This document shows positions 9,965 through 20,730 of a stretch of 64,000 nucleotides of DNA, in pieces. A program made the translations under genes and the position numbers. Each line of letters starts with the position of its first letter. The stretch's first letter is position 1. Source of the stretch: Bimastos eiseni (Eukaryota > Annelida > Clitellata > Crassiclitellata > Lumbricidae); assembly GCA_959347315.1 (NCBI GenBank), contig OY365813.1, positions 21,783,772 through 21,847,771 on the forward strand. The letters are read 5' to 3'. Below the pieces are notes generated by a model. That model was not told the origin of the DNA. It ran no database searches and worked only from the letters and a program-made list of their open reading frames with translations.

Positions 9965-10400
9965 TCCGCCACTGGTCAGTGGCCAGTGCCAGTCCCAAGC
10001 CTGGATAAAGGAGGAGGACGACGCTAATGATCTTTGCTATCACACAGTGTCGTTAAACTGCAACCACCTACCTACCTACACATAGCCTTTTTGCCGACAT
10101 GGAACGCTCTGGCGATATGAGATGTTTGAACAAAACTTTCTAATACGAATTTCTAGGTCAACGCGACTATTTTCAACACACAATTTACTTCAAATTCCGA
10201 AATTTTGACGTTTTCTGTGCTTTTGACATTCGATATAATGTCCGCTGTAAGTACTCGCATCATCTGAAGGCCATACTAGTTATAATATAAAATCAGGCAC
10301 GCTTATTATAATACTGTGTGATAACTAAGATCATTAGCGTCGCTCTCCTCCTTTTTCCAGGCTTGGGACTTGCATTGCCAAAGTGCAAGCAGTGACGATA
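9965..10400. repeat. inverted pair of a dispersed repeat
   Basis: AGTCCCAAGCCTGGATAAAG...GCTAATGATCTTTG...ACACAGTGTCGTTAAACTG (9990-10060) is mirrored by GTGTGATAACTAAGATCATT...CCAGGCTTGGGACTTGCA (10316-10375). Single copies occur at 12370-12455, 17990-18070 and 24412-24500. Confidence 0.65.
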
Positions 10401-11040
10401 TTAGTTTAAGACGTTATCAGGGTCATAGGTACGCACAGGGTAGGTCACATGCATGTGGTAGGCTGCTGTAGGCTACGTAGGCCTGCGCCCACACGATCCT
10501 AGTTGAGTAGGCCTATCATTATTGTAAGAGGTCACCACTCTCTGTAGGACTAGGTAGCCAGCCTACCGTATAATATCTCTGTAGCCAACTGTGGCGCTTA
10601 ACGTATTCAGAACCAGCGGGTGCTCAGATTACTCGATTTGCATTTCCAATTGGACGTCGCTGCTTTATTAGAGAAAGGCCGATAGTCGGTCACTTTCTGC
10701 CGCTTTGCGCTCAAACGAAGCCGGATTCTAGGTCGTCTTTTATTCATACCGACACTTCTCAGATGTTTCCGAAATGACGCAGTGACAGCGTTCTTTAAGA
10801 TCTACCACATTAGTAGGCACCTCTTCTGAATACGGAAGATGCTCTTCCCGTTTTATCGAGCCATTCCGGAACCGGGAGATGAAATAGCCTCTTCTTGAGG
10901 ATTGCAGTGTTCACGTTTCATATGTTGATTAATATGTGCCCAGAAATAAGACACAAGTATAAATGTCGCCGAAGAGTTTGGGAGTAAAATCTCCAAAAGG
11001 ACAGAACCATTTGGAACGTCTGCTCCATTGACGAATCCTA
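10401..11040. other. intergenic, nothing recognised
   Basis: Unique-looking sequence without a convincing exon on either strand. Confidence 0.4.
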
Positions 11041-11376
11041 GCTAAGTCAGCTGTATCATTCATTCATTCATTCATTCATCCATTCAGAGCATTTATATAG
11101 AGCCCTTCAGAAACCTACTCAGGAGCGCTTCCAGCCCAGCCACGAGTCCACGACTAAAGAAAAAAGACTAGAGGGACTTGTAAATTGTAAAAACTTGACG
11201 GTTGTATCACAATCAATGTTCAAGCGGAGCTCAAATGGGAGATCATTCCATAACGAAGGGTCCACTAGGCCTACCGAGAAAGCATAGCGCTGCTTAATAG
11301 CCAAGCGAGAACGTGGAACTATAGTAGCTCGCCCCTCTGATTGGTCTGACAGTAATGGATGGGATTTAACACCCAA
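11041..11376 (-). mobile_element. LINE 3' end (CR1-like) with ATTC tail repeats
   Basis: The minus-strand ORF 11119-11376 carries KQRYAFSVGLVDPSLWNDLP, typical of the extreme C-terminus of a CR1-like reverse transcriptase. It runs into the tail ...GGGCTCTATATAAATGCTC and then (TGAATGAA)n, which is the tail also carried by several SINE copies in the window. Confidence 0.7.
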
Positions 11377-11475
11377 CCAGGGCTGTGCATTTCGATTTAA
11401 AATCCTCTATTTTTAGGTTTAAAAAAAACTAAAAATATCTCAAAGTCTAAATATTTATTGTATATTTATTTATTA

Positions 11476-11600
11476 GTGACTGACTGACTGACTGACTGAC
11501 TGACTGACTGACTGACTGACTGACTGACTGACTGACTGACTGACTGACTGACTGACTGACTGACTGACTGACTGACTGACTGACTGACTGACTGACTGAC
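11476..11600. repeat. (GACT)n microsatellite
   Basis: About 31 nearly perfect tandem copies of GACT. The predicted poly(Ser-Gln-Val) frame on the minus strand is an artefact. Confidence 0.97.
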
Positions 11601-12239
11601 TCCGAAACATAGGAGAAAATGGAAACAGTGAGAGACTACAATAATTAATCGGTGTTTTATTGTTCAACAGTTTAGCGACATCTTATAGCAACATAGGCTG
11701 TTGACTTCTTCATAATTTGTTACGCCTCAGTTCGATCTCGTTAATAGTTTTAATCCTTTATTTTTATGGTGTCTTTCTTTCCTTTGTCTTTCTGTTTTCT
11801 TTCTTTCTTTTTTGTTGTTATTGAGTCCATTTCTGCATGACAGGTTGCACAGACAACGATATTCGACATTTATGGTTGCTGTAGATACTTTCATAACATA
11901 AATGATTATTACATTTTATTCCTACATATTTAAATATACATATTTTATATATGTATATATATATGTAAATAAATATATAGTATAGACACAATGTACACAC
12001 ATTATACATGCAAAATTTATTTATGTGACCATATAGCATTTTTTCTTTTTTGTTCATGAAGGCTCTTATTTGACAGTATCGGTTCTTTTCTTATTTCAGT
12101 TTTTTTTACCATGAAGGTTTTTCCGTTTTATTTTGTCGAGTAATCGGCTTCCATTCTTACGTACATGTAGCAAAGGTTGGTACCGTTTTAAAAGTGTCGA
12201 AGACGGGCGTTGTAGCAAGCGGTCTGATGGTCTATGTCC

Positions 12240-12545
12240 GTTGCATGGATGGATGGATGGATGAAATGCAAGAGTTTAACGACCGCTTTTGACAACAGAG
12301 GCCGTACGTTGCAGTCGACTGAAAATCGGCCATGCATAATCGCTGATTTATTGGCCTTTTTTGTTGCTTTTTAACGACACCGTTCCATATCGAAGATGAT
12401 TTGGTGTCGCCTTCCTCCTTTCTCCAGGCTTGGGACTGGCACTGTCAAAGTCCAAACATGGATGGGTTGATCCGGGAGTTTAACGACCGCTTTCGACAAC
12501 AGAGGCCGTTGCAGTCGACAGAAATTTGCTTGGCATATTACAGAA
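12240..12545 (+). repeat. two direct copies of a dispersed repeat
   Basis: GAGTTTAACGACCGCTTT..GACAACAGAGGCCGT..GCAGTCGAC occurs at 12271-12320 and again at 12477-12520. A copy of the CCTCCTTTCTCCAGGCTTGG repeat lies between them. Confidence 0.7.
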
Positions 12546-13440
12546 CTGAATAGAGAAAAGGATTCAGTAATCGGCCTCTATACTTAAATTATTACATAGC
12601 TGCGGGTGACACGGTACTAAAGGTGTTTAATACAAGAGTTATAACCACCAACCAAACAGTCTAGTAAAACTGTTTGTCCTACATGTCACGTAGCTGTTAG
12701 CGGCGTATCAATTGTTATTATCCATAATCGTTATAGTTTTCTACAAACTTCTAAATCGCCAGTCGAAAGCCAACCTCGAACACTTCTCGTCCTACCTCTC
12801 CCTCTTCTGACTATCGTTTGCTTTTGAAAGTGGTCGAAAATCGCGACCTACGCCGATGAAGAAAGAAGCCGCCTTATTTCGGATGCAAGAGGCGAGATTA
12901 ATGACTTCAGCCTCAATTAGAGGTACAGCAGTCTTTAACTTAATCGGCAGCGAGTCATAACCAAATGGGGGGTGGGAGGGGGGGTGGAGAGCGCGGATGA
13001 CTTGTTCAACCGGGGTCTTTAAGGTCGGTGATCACGTGGGCTCAGGTCACTGCGGTCCAGTCTTGACTACACCCCTTAAAGGTTGTATAGACCTACACGC
13101 GATCGACTATTTAACAGTCGTACAGCACTGCGATAACTATTTTTATAAACGAACAATTAAGGACGATGAATGACACACGGCCTCGGAGTTCGAGTAGCTA
13201 TTAAGGGCGATATATCTTTTACTTGCTTACTCAAGCGTTGTACGTGCTAGTCCGGTAATAGAGCGGGCATAGGATTACAAGCTGGCACACGTTGATGATT
13301 TGGTTCGTGAGTATGCAGTGAAAATAACACTTGTAATTCCTACTGTAGTGTATATCCCTAACTGTGTCTTTATATGATTGGTTATCGTCGACTGATAGCT
13401 GATTAGTGACGATTAATACGGCGCCATATAAGTTTTCATA
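12546..13440. other. intergenic, G-rich run and unique sequence
   Basis: No exon supported. 12967-12987 is an uninterrupted G-rich run (G6-T-G3-A-G7-T-G2) able to form a G-quadruplex on the plus strand. Confidence 0.45.
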
Positions 13441-13547
13441 CTGGATTAGGTCGATCCGAAGAGATTTGATCAGAAGAGATTAGATCAAAGGAGACTAAGT
13501 GAGAGATTATAGAAAAGGTGTTTAACTCAAATCGTTTATTATTTATT

Positions 13548-15110
13548 ATTCAAACCGGTTGGAACTGGCCTTACTTGTCAGAACCGGCTAAGACCGGTTA
13601 GAACCAGTTTTAACCGGTTTAGATTCGGTTTTGGTTTTTTAAACCGGTTAGAACCTGCTAGAACCTGTTTTTAACCGGTTGGAACTGGTTTAAACCCGTT
13701 AAGAACCGGTTGAAACCTGTTAGAACCAATTTGAACCGCTTTCAACCGGCTGGAACCTGTTTGAACCTTTCAAAACCGATTTTAACTATTTTGAACCGCC
13801 AGAACCGTTAAAAACCGGTTGAAACCGATTTAAACCAGTTTAAAGCAGTAAGAACCGGCTAGAACCAAAGTGAGCCAGTCAAAACCAGTTTTTACCGGCC
13901 AGTACCGGTTAGAACCGGTCAGGACCTGTCAGAATAGGATTTGACCAGCTGGAACCGGATAGAAGCGGCTAGAACCGGTCGTTACCGGTTAGAACCAGTT
14001 TAAACCGGTTAGATCCGGTTTTTACCGACTTTAGCCGGCCAGAAACGGTTAGCACCGGTTATAAGCGGTTAGAACCGTTTAGAACCGTTTCGAACCGGTC
14101 ATAACGGTTTTAAGAGGTTCAAGCGGTTTTAACCGGTTTTAACTGGTTAGAACCATTAGAACCGGACTGAACCGATTAGAACCGATTCTAGCCGGTAATT
14201 AGCGGTTAGAGATGGTTAGAACCGATTCTAGCCGGTTAAACCTGTTCTGAACGGTTTTAACCGGTTCAAACTGGTTCAAAGCGGTTCTAATCGGTTTTAA
14301 CCGGCTTTGACCGTTTCTTTGGCCGGTTCTGGCCGCCAGTTTCAACCGGTTCTGACCGGTTTAAAGCGGTTACTACGGATTTAGACCGATTTTAGCCGGT
14401 TTTAACCGTTTTTAACCGGTTGTAACCGGTTTTAACCGGCCCTAAACAGTTTTAACCGGTTCGAACCGGTTTTTGCCGGTTCTACCTGGTTTTAACAGGT
14501 TCTAACTGGTTCATATTTATTCTAACCGGTTCTGACCGGTTTTACCGTTTCTGACCGGTTTTAACCGGTTCTGACCTTTGTAACCCGGTTGAAACCAGTT
14601 TTAACCGATTTGAACCGGTTTTATCCGGTTCTTACCAGTTTGAACCGGTTAGGACTGGTTTCAACCGATTCAAATCGGTTTCAACCGGTTGAAGCGGGTT
14701 TGAACCGTTTCTGTTCTGTTTTATCCGGTCAGAACTGGTTATAATCAGAGCTGGGTGGAACCAGTTCTAAGCGGTTATAGCCGGTGCTAGCCGGATCAAA
14801 CTGGTTCTAAAACCTTGGGTTTTGAAACTGGTTCTGACTGGCTTCAACATGTTCTAACTTTTTAAGCCGGTTGAAACCGTTTTTGACCAGGGTTCTAAAC
14901 CGGTCCTAGCCGGTTCAAACTCGTTCTAACCGGTTTTAATTGGTTCTAACCGGTCTTAGCCCTTTCCGACTGGTCCTCAAACTGTTCTAACTGGTTCTAA
15001 ACGGTTCTTACCAGTTTTCAGCGGTTCTGACCGGTTTCAACCGGTTCTGACCGGTTTCAACCAATTTTACCGGGTTTAACCTTTTCTAGTCTTTGTTATC
15101 CGGTTCTAAC
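13548..15110. repeat. AACCGGTT array (Grainyhead-consensus satellite) upstream of PAX
   Basis: 1.56 kb of degenerate tandem 10-11-mers built on ACCGG. I count about 21 exact AACCGGTT octamers by eye, plus many one-mismatch variants. AACCGGTT is the known palindromic consensus of Grainyhead/GRHL factors. The left part (to about 14200) uses TTAGAACCGG and the right part its complement CCGGTTCTAA, so the array is also a large imperfect inverted repeat. It ends about 190 bp before the first recognised PAX exon. Confidence 0.9.
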
Positions 15111-15298
15111 TGCAAGCAGCAGCATATTTTAATTGATCGTCTTATTCTGACAATTCATTAATCGATGACCGACTTCCATGTTTATATAGCAGCGGTTTAT
15201 CCAGTTTTAAAGGTGTCCAAGAGGAGGTACCTGAAGAATATTAGAAAAAAATATTCGATCCGATGAGATAAATCTGAGTATTATGATAGGAGGAGATT

Positions 15299-15797
15299 AT
15301 GACAGAACTGATTATGTCAGAAGAGATAATAAGAGATCAGAAGTTGCTTGATCAGATTAGATTAGACCAGAGATTGGACTACAGCAGCCTAAATCAGATA
15401 AAAAATATGTCACCGATTTCTGCGACTCGTTTCAACAATCCTCATCATATCAACTTTTGTCCATCTTATCACCGTCATCCTCATCACCCTTCCCTTCAGT
15501 ATCCTACGCCGCCTTCTCACCAGGCCTCTGCTCCGTGTGGCACCAGAGGCAAGTCTGAACCCGTGACCCGACCCTTGACCTTCCCTTCCGGATGCCGGAT
15601 GTGGCCAGTCGACTTCGACGATCCCGGATGTAGGGTGCTCCAAATGGCGGCCAGATTCCGCCATCCTTCACTCGAAGCGTCCGAGAGGATGATGTTGTCT
15701 AGCGACGACCGTTTCCATGGTGATGGAAGGACGTTGACTACGGGTTTTTTTGAGACCGTCGAAGCAAAGGCTTTGCACTGGAACAGTCGCAATCAGG
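15299..15797 (+). CDS. PAX exon 1 (N-terminal extension; start uncertain)
   Basis: Open from ATG 15299 to donor AGG/gtaagt at 15798, phase 1. The first 35 codons lie in a GATCAGA-type repeat flanking the AACCGGTT array and are probably not translated. A better start is the ATG in CCAAATGGCG (A at -3, G at +4; about 15644), giving a short leader of about 50 residues ([17 protein letters not shown]...) before the paired domain. The phase fits exon 2 exactly. Confidence 0.6.
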
Positions 15798-16784
15798 GTA
15801 AGTTGATTGATTGATTGGTTAGTTGGTTGATTGATCGATTGACTATTTGATTGACTATTTGATTGATTGATTGGTAGTTCGTTTGATTGGTTGGTCGATT
15901 GCTCGCTGGATTGATTAAGTGAGTGAGTGATTGATAGATTGATTGGTTGAATAATTGACTGATTGATTGGTTTTTTGGCTGGTTGCTAGGTACGTAAGTA
16001 GGTAGGTTAGTTGATTGATTGACTAATTGCAACATCCTAGGCTATGTCGCCCTATTCGCTGTTCTTTGTGCCGTCGCATTGTTGTCAATATAATCATTAT
16101 CATCATCATCGTTGTCTTGATTATTATCATTATTACCATCGTAACCGTCATTATTGTCACCGTCGTAGTAACAGTAGGCCTAGTAATGGAAGTGCAAGTA
16201 GTGGCCGAAGTAGTAATAGTGGTAGCATTCGTAGTAGTAGTTGTAGTAGTAATACTAATTATAGCAGTAGTTTTGGTAGCAATAATTTGCGATCAACTTA
16301 CACATTGCATACATTAAATAACATTGCGTCAAAATGGTTTCGATGTGAAATGATTCGCTTGAGTGATTTCGCTGTGTTTCAGTGATCACTGGAGTGAATC
16401 AGTTGGGAGGAAGTTTCGTCAACGGTCGGCCACTTCCGGAATGGGCGCGAAGGCGAATCGTCGAGAGGGCGAGAGAGGGTGCCAGGCCATGTCAGATCTC
16501 GCGAGAACTGAGGGTCTCGCATGGGTGCGTCAGTAAGATCCTCGGCAGGTAGACTTATCATTACTACAACCACTGCTACTCCTTCCACCACTTTTTTCTG
16601 CTACTAAGCTACTCCATACCTTTTGTCAGCGGTTGACGGGATATCTTGAAGGGGCGCTATGTAAATGTTCGATTACATTAAATTACTACTGCTACTACCA
16701 TTATTAGTTTTTTCGCTACTATTTCCATTGCCACTGCTGCTACAATACCACTACACTTCTACTAGTATAAGTTATACAAGTAAC

Positions 16785-16862
<78 letters not shown>

Positions 16863-18242
16863 CATCATCATCATCATCATTACTAATATTGTATCGTTAT
16901 CATTATGACCATTATTAGTATTATTATTTTTCACCTAGGTACATATGATCCCTCGGGATTCAAGAAATTATTATTTTTATTATTATTATTATTGTAATTA
17001 TTACTCGTTTACTAAGCGTCACATTACCGACCAAGCAAGGCCGTACCGTACCGCTCTATAGTTGCGCCCTCTGCCTAGCATCAATCTCTCGCAACCACAT
17101 TTTGAAAATAGTGCATATTATGGAATAATAAGTTATTTTACCCTGAAATTTGCGCCCTCCGACATTTGCGCCCTGGGCCACGGCCCCGCTGGCCCCTTCC
17201 TCGGTACGGCCCTGCGACCAAGTATCAACCGACGGCGGTTAGCAAACGTGAGCGAAAGACTCCCTCAGGGTCTCTGCACAAAATAGACATCTCTAGTTAT
17301 GAGGCTGGAACACGTCTCTTCGCTTTACAAGACGAAAGCATTAACGACTCCGCTACCGTGTGTCGCAGGTACCACGCGACGGGTTCCGTGAAACCTCGGG
17401 CAATTGGAGGATCGAAGCCGAAGGTAACGACGTCGATGGTCGTTGAGTCGATCGGTCGATACAAGGAGGAGAACGCGGCGCTGTTTGCCTGGGAGATAAG
17501 ACATCGTCTGGTGGGAGACGGGGTCTGTAGCTCTTCGACGGTACCAAGCATCAGTTCCATCAACAGGTGAGCAATGGGAATCAAGAGATTTTTAATCAAT
17601 CAACAGTTACAAAAAGGTGTTAGTACGGCATCAAGCATGCAAGGACAGATGTCAGCAAAGTATTATGCCATCAACAGCCTAGACTATCTGCTAAGGAATC
17701 TTAGGCCTAAAGCCAATCCAGAATAGGTGTCAGGAAAGTATCAGTTCCAGCAAGCGCATAGAACATTTGTCAATCATTCGTAATTCAAGGAACAGGCCAG
17801 AACAGGTTCTAATAAAATTCACCAATTTCATCAACAGGTGAAAACAGGTACAAATCATCCAAAATTCCATCACCAGGTGTGAGCTTATTAATTATTTTGT
17901 ACACTTCATGCATACCACGTTTTTAACTTTTAAAAAGCCCTAGATAGTTACATAACAATGCCCTTCGCATTTTGCATTAGAACTGGTAGCAGTTTCAGTT
18001 TAACGACACTGCGATAACAAGGTTCATTAGCGTCGCCCTCCTCCTTCATCCATTCTTGGGACTGACATTATTTTAGGATAGTTCGCGCCAAGATGAAGAG
18101 GCGAGCTCGTGCGCGCAATTCAACCGCCACATCTTCATCATCCGCTGCAGCCCATCACCATCTGCCTCCATGCAGCAACCACCTGCACCAGCATCAGCAA
18201 CACGGATGCCGTGATGGATTCAGCAACGCGCACTCCTTCTGA
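15299..18242 (+). CDS. PAX-family transcription factor with complete paired domain, four exons
   Basis: Exons 15299-15797, 16383-16548, 17369-17566 and 18077-18242 join in matching phases (1, 2, 2). The paired domain runs from [17 protein letters not shown] through [20 protein letters not shown] and [16 protein letters not shown] to FAWEIR and [14 protein letters not shown], about 125 aa, and is complete. PAX proteins bind DNA through this domain and control cell fate. At the specificity positions 42/44/47 it has E/R/H: the R and H are Pax2/5/8-type rather than the Pax6 Q/N, while E42 is unusual. PSISSINR also resembles Pox-neuro. No octapeptide or homeodomain is seen, and after RIVRAK comes a short basic, Ser/His/Gln-rich tail and a stop. 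The subclass is not assigned. The start codon is uncertain. The gene is convergent with AP1AR. Confidence 0.92.
15803..16028 (+). repeat. TTGATTGATTGG tetranucleotide-rich tract in PAX intron 1
   Basis: Degenerate (TTGA/TTGG)n directly after the exon 1 donor. Confidence 0.85.
16085..16280 (+). repeat. ATC/GTA trinucleotide tract in PAX intron 1
   Basis: Interrupted ATT/ATC then GTAGTA repeats. The predicted Ile/Val-rich frame is an artefact. Confidence 0.8.
16383..16548 (+). CDS. PAX exon 2 (PAI subdomain of the paired domain)
   Basis: Acceptor gctgtgtttcag, donor GGCAG/gtagac. 54 codons encode [18 protein letters not shown] ... [20 protein letters not shown]: the beta-hairpin and the first helix-turn-helix with its recognition helix. 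Confidence 0.95.
16783..16885 (+). repeat. (ATT)n(ATC)n microsatellite in PAX intron 2
   Basis: About 27 ATT units followed by seven ATC units. Confidence 0.97.
17369..17566 (+). CDS. PAX exon 3 (linker and RED subdomain)
   Basis: Acceptor gtgtgtcgcag, donor AACAG/gtgagc. It encodes [20 protein letters not shown]...FAWEIRHRL...VPSISSIN, the linker and second HTH of the paired domain. Split codons at both ends restore Arg. Confidence 0.95.
17990..18076 (+). repeat. dispersed repeat abutting the PAX exon 4 acceptor
   Basis: CAGTTTAACGACACTGCGAT...TTCATTAGCGTCGCCCTCC...TTGGGACTGACA is the family seen at 10316, 12370 and 24412. It ends about 5 bp before the TTTTAG acceptor. Confidence 0.7.
18077..18242 (+). 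CDS. PAX exon 4 (end of paired domain and short tail)
   Basis: Begins after attattttag and completes the split Arg codon to give SSIN-RIVRAK, matching RIIRTK/RILRNK at the end of paired domains. A basic stretch (MKRRARARN), then Ser- and His/Gln-rich sequence, then TGA at 18240-18242. It could instead splice internally (for example at TGCC/gtgatg) to exons not recognised here. The acceptor sits at the edge of a dispersed repeat (17990-18070). Confidence 0.75.
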
Positions 18243-19570
18243 TTCACTGGTTCACGAGATGGCGCTGTATTAATCACGAACTGCAAGATAAATAATTTCG
18301 ATGCAGTTACGTCACATCCTATAAGGACGTGCGCGATATCACTTGGACTAACGCCAAGGGGTACGGTGGACTTGATAAGAGGTCGAGGACCATACAGATC
18401 ATTTGTTCGTATCCATCGCCGCCAATCGTCTGACGTCTGGAACTGATGATGATGACGTCATCGGTGTTTTGGATGTCGGAGGTGGTTCTGGTGGGGTTAA
18501 ACTCCCTGGCCCTTCTTCTAAATCTAACCAACCCATCAGTGAGGTCATGACCCCAGTTCGGTTGTTCCAGCACAACATATTAATAACAGCAGAAGTGCTG
18601 TCGACTTCGCTTTCTTGGCCTCGGCGTGTGGGAATGGGTGGCCAATCCTCCCCGGACAGTTTGATCTTTCCACCGACTGGATACTCGTTCCACGGCACGG
18701 TTCATGTCATGAGGGGGGTATTAATGGGGCACAAAAATCGAGAAATATCTTTTGTACTGGCAAGCCTACGAATCCCTGACCTCTAGAAAAAAAATCACGA
18801 ACCGAATAGCGACCGTAAGTTTAATCAAATCATCAATCAATCTGTGTAATCAAATCATCTATCAATCTGTGTAATCAAATCAGCAATCAATCTGTGTAAT
18901 CAAATCAGTAATCAATCTGTGCAATCAAATCGTCAATTTAGCTGATGAGTGAATCAATCAATTTGCTTAATCAAATCTTCAAACGATCTGTTTAATCAAA
19001 TCATCCATCACTGAGAGACAAAACCAAAATCAACCAATCAATAACATTCCAAACACAAAGCGATTATTTTCAACTTCGTCAAGCACGACATACATTCGAT
19101 AAGATCTTATTTGGTAAACAGCACAAGTTGGTGCAAGCTGTGTCCAAGGGCAGAGTCCACAGGCACCTTGAAGTCGTCCGGTGGATTCCTTAGATTCATT
19201 GGAATGTAACGTAAGAGGAATGTAACAACTAAAGGTGATGTAACAGAAACTTTCAGTGCACTCATAGCTTGCATCGTAACTGAACATACGTCTAAGTGCA
19301 AAACAAATCAATGTGCAGTAAGTTGGAGGATTCGCCACTGGCAGGCCCACACACACACATGTGCCACCACACATCATTAAGAGCGTGAAAGTGTGTGCAG
19401 ATTAAGGTTCAAATCTCGGGCTAACATGGTCCTTGCACAGGAACCTCTAATGGCGTGGCGTCCATTCACACCGACAGTTGTGATACAATCATTCCTTGTA
19501 CATTGAGGAAATCGATGCCATACAGACTCTATAAGTCTATATAAACAAGTGTACAATGTACAATCACATC
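18243..19570. other. PAX-AP1AR intergenic region; ambiguous open frames and a minisatellite
   Basis: 18319-18786 is open on both strands (127 aa plus, 99 aa minus) with non-simple composition, but I recognise neither product and no splice pattern decides between them. 18820-19010 is a minisatellite of about 25 bp (AATCAAATCATCAATCAATCTGTGT). The rest is unremarkable. Confidence 0.4.
18820..19010 (+). repeat. 25-bp minisatellite
   Basis: About seven copies of TCAATCTGTGTAATCAAATC with increasing divergence rightward. Confidence 0.8.
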
Positions 19571-20045
19571 AATGTTTCCCAAACGTTTTTCTGAGACCCG
19601 GTTCTTTTTATTTTTCTCCTTCGTGACCAGAGGCCACGATCTCGTTTGACAGGTGGGGGAGGAGCCCGGAGGACCCAATGAGGGTCATAAAATGTGGGTG
19701 GGGGCAAACATACAACGTGTCCCCTCTCTGTAAAAGGTGGAGAAATTGTCACCTCAACCCCCGGATCGCGGCCCCTGTTTGTGATCTACTAAAACTTTTA
19801 TTTGTCTATACTAGCATGTAGATTAAATGAAAGAGATATGAATGTCCATAAAAATTTCTTGTATTTTGGTGATGCCTAGTTGCTGGGGAGTGACTGAATG
19901 CTCATAGCATACAATTATATTTCTATTCATTTATTTTGATTAGAACTGATAAAATTCACTATTAAAAAAAAGGTTTAGGCGATCCAGAGTTTTTCTTCAC
20001 TGGCCAGTTGATGGGTCCCGACCCCCCGCCATTTGAGAATCGCTG
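19570..20045. mobile_element. possible hAT-type non-autonomous element
   Basis: The left end (CAATGTTTCCCAAACG...GAGACCC) and the inverted right end (CAGCGATTCTCAAATG...GGGACCC) resemble hAT/Charlie-type termini CAGnGnTTCTCAAAC...GACCC. No clean 8-bp target-site duplication was found. Confidence 0.45.
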
Positions 20046-20123
20046 GGTTACAGCACGCGCTCAAACACAAGCTACAAGCGTCATCATTAGTATCCGACAG
20101 ATGTATATTGTGTCAATCAAGTG

Positions 20124-20157
20124 GGATCCATACAAGGTTTTAACCTTGTATGGATCC
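20124..20157. repeat. perfect 34-nt palindrome followed by a T run
   Basis: GGATCCATACAAGGTT and its exact complement are separated by TT, and T8 follows almost directly. It sits just outside the possible hAT element. Confidence 0.9.
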
Positions 20158-20577
20158 TTTTTTTTAATAGTATATCATCAAGACAGAAATTAGAATTGTT
20201 AGATTGTAAAGCGGGAAAAACAACAGCCAACATTCAAATAAAAACCATACATAGGACGTTGCATCATTGCCTCACATTAACCTAACAAGAGTAGTGCCAT
20301 CGAGAGGCTCTTATAAGGCGCTATATAAATAACCTGATACATACATACATCTCAATGAGTGTCTAATATTGTTGGGCAGTATAAGTCAATTTGCTAATGG
20401 ATAAGAATGAGAATTAACCTTTTGTCTAATCGATTTTAATCTAATCAAACAGATACCAAATAATATTTATATAACAGAATATAATCATATAAAAAGCAAT
20501 TATTAATCAGGAAAATATTCACCTAATATCTCTGGATTAATGTTATATTGTGTATGGAAGTAAAACATCATGGGATA

Positions 20578-20730
20578 AATTAATAATAATATTAATAATA
20601 ATAAAAAGAATAAACACGGCAGTAAAAAAATACTAATAGTAATAGAAATTATAAAAAGTGAACAACAATCATAATGATAAATATTTAAAATTATAATGAT
20701 AATAATAATAATAATAATAATACACACTAT
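20578..20730. repeat. AAT-rich microsatellite
   Basis: Interrupted (AAT)n/(AATAAT)n. Confidence 0.85.

Noticed and set aside
16497..16506. TCTCGCGAGA motif as a promoter element
   Set aside because: It lies inside the PAX exon 2 coding sequence (ISRE codons), so it is likely coincidental.
17062..17286. 74-aa open frame upstream of PAX exon 3
   Set aside because: Lies in intron 2 and is out of frame with the paired domain; no splice support.
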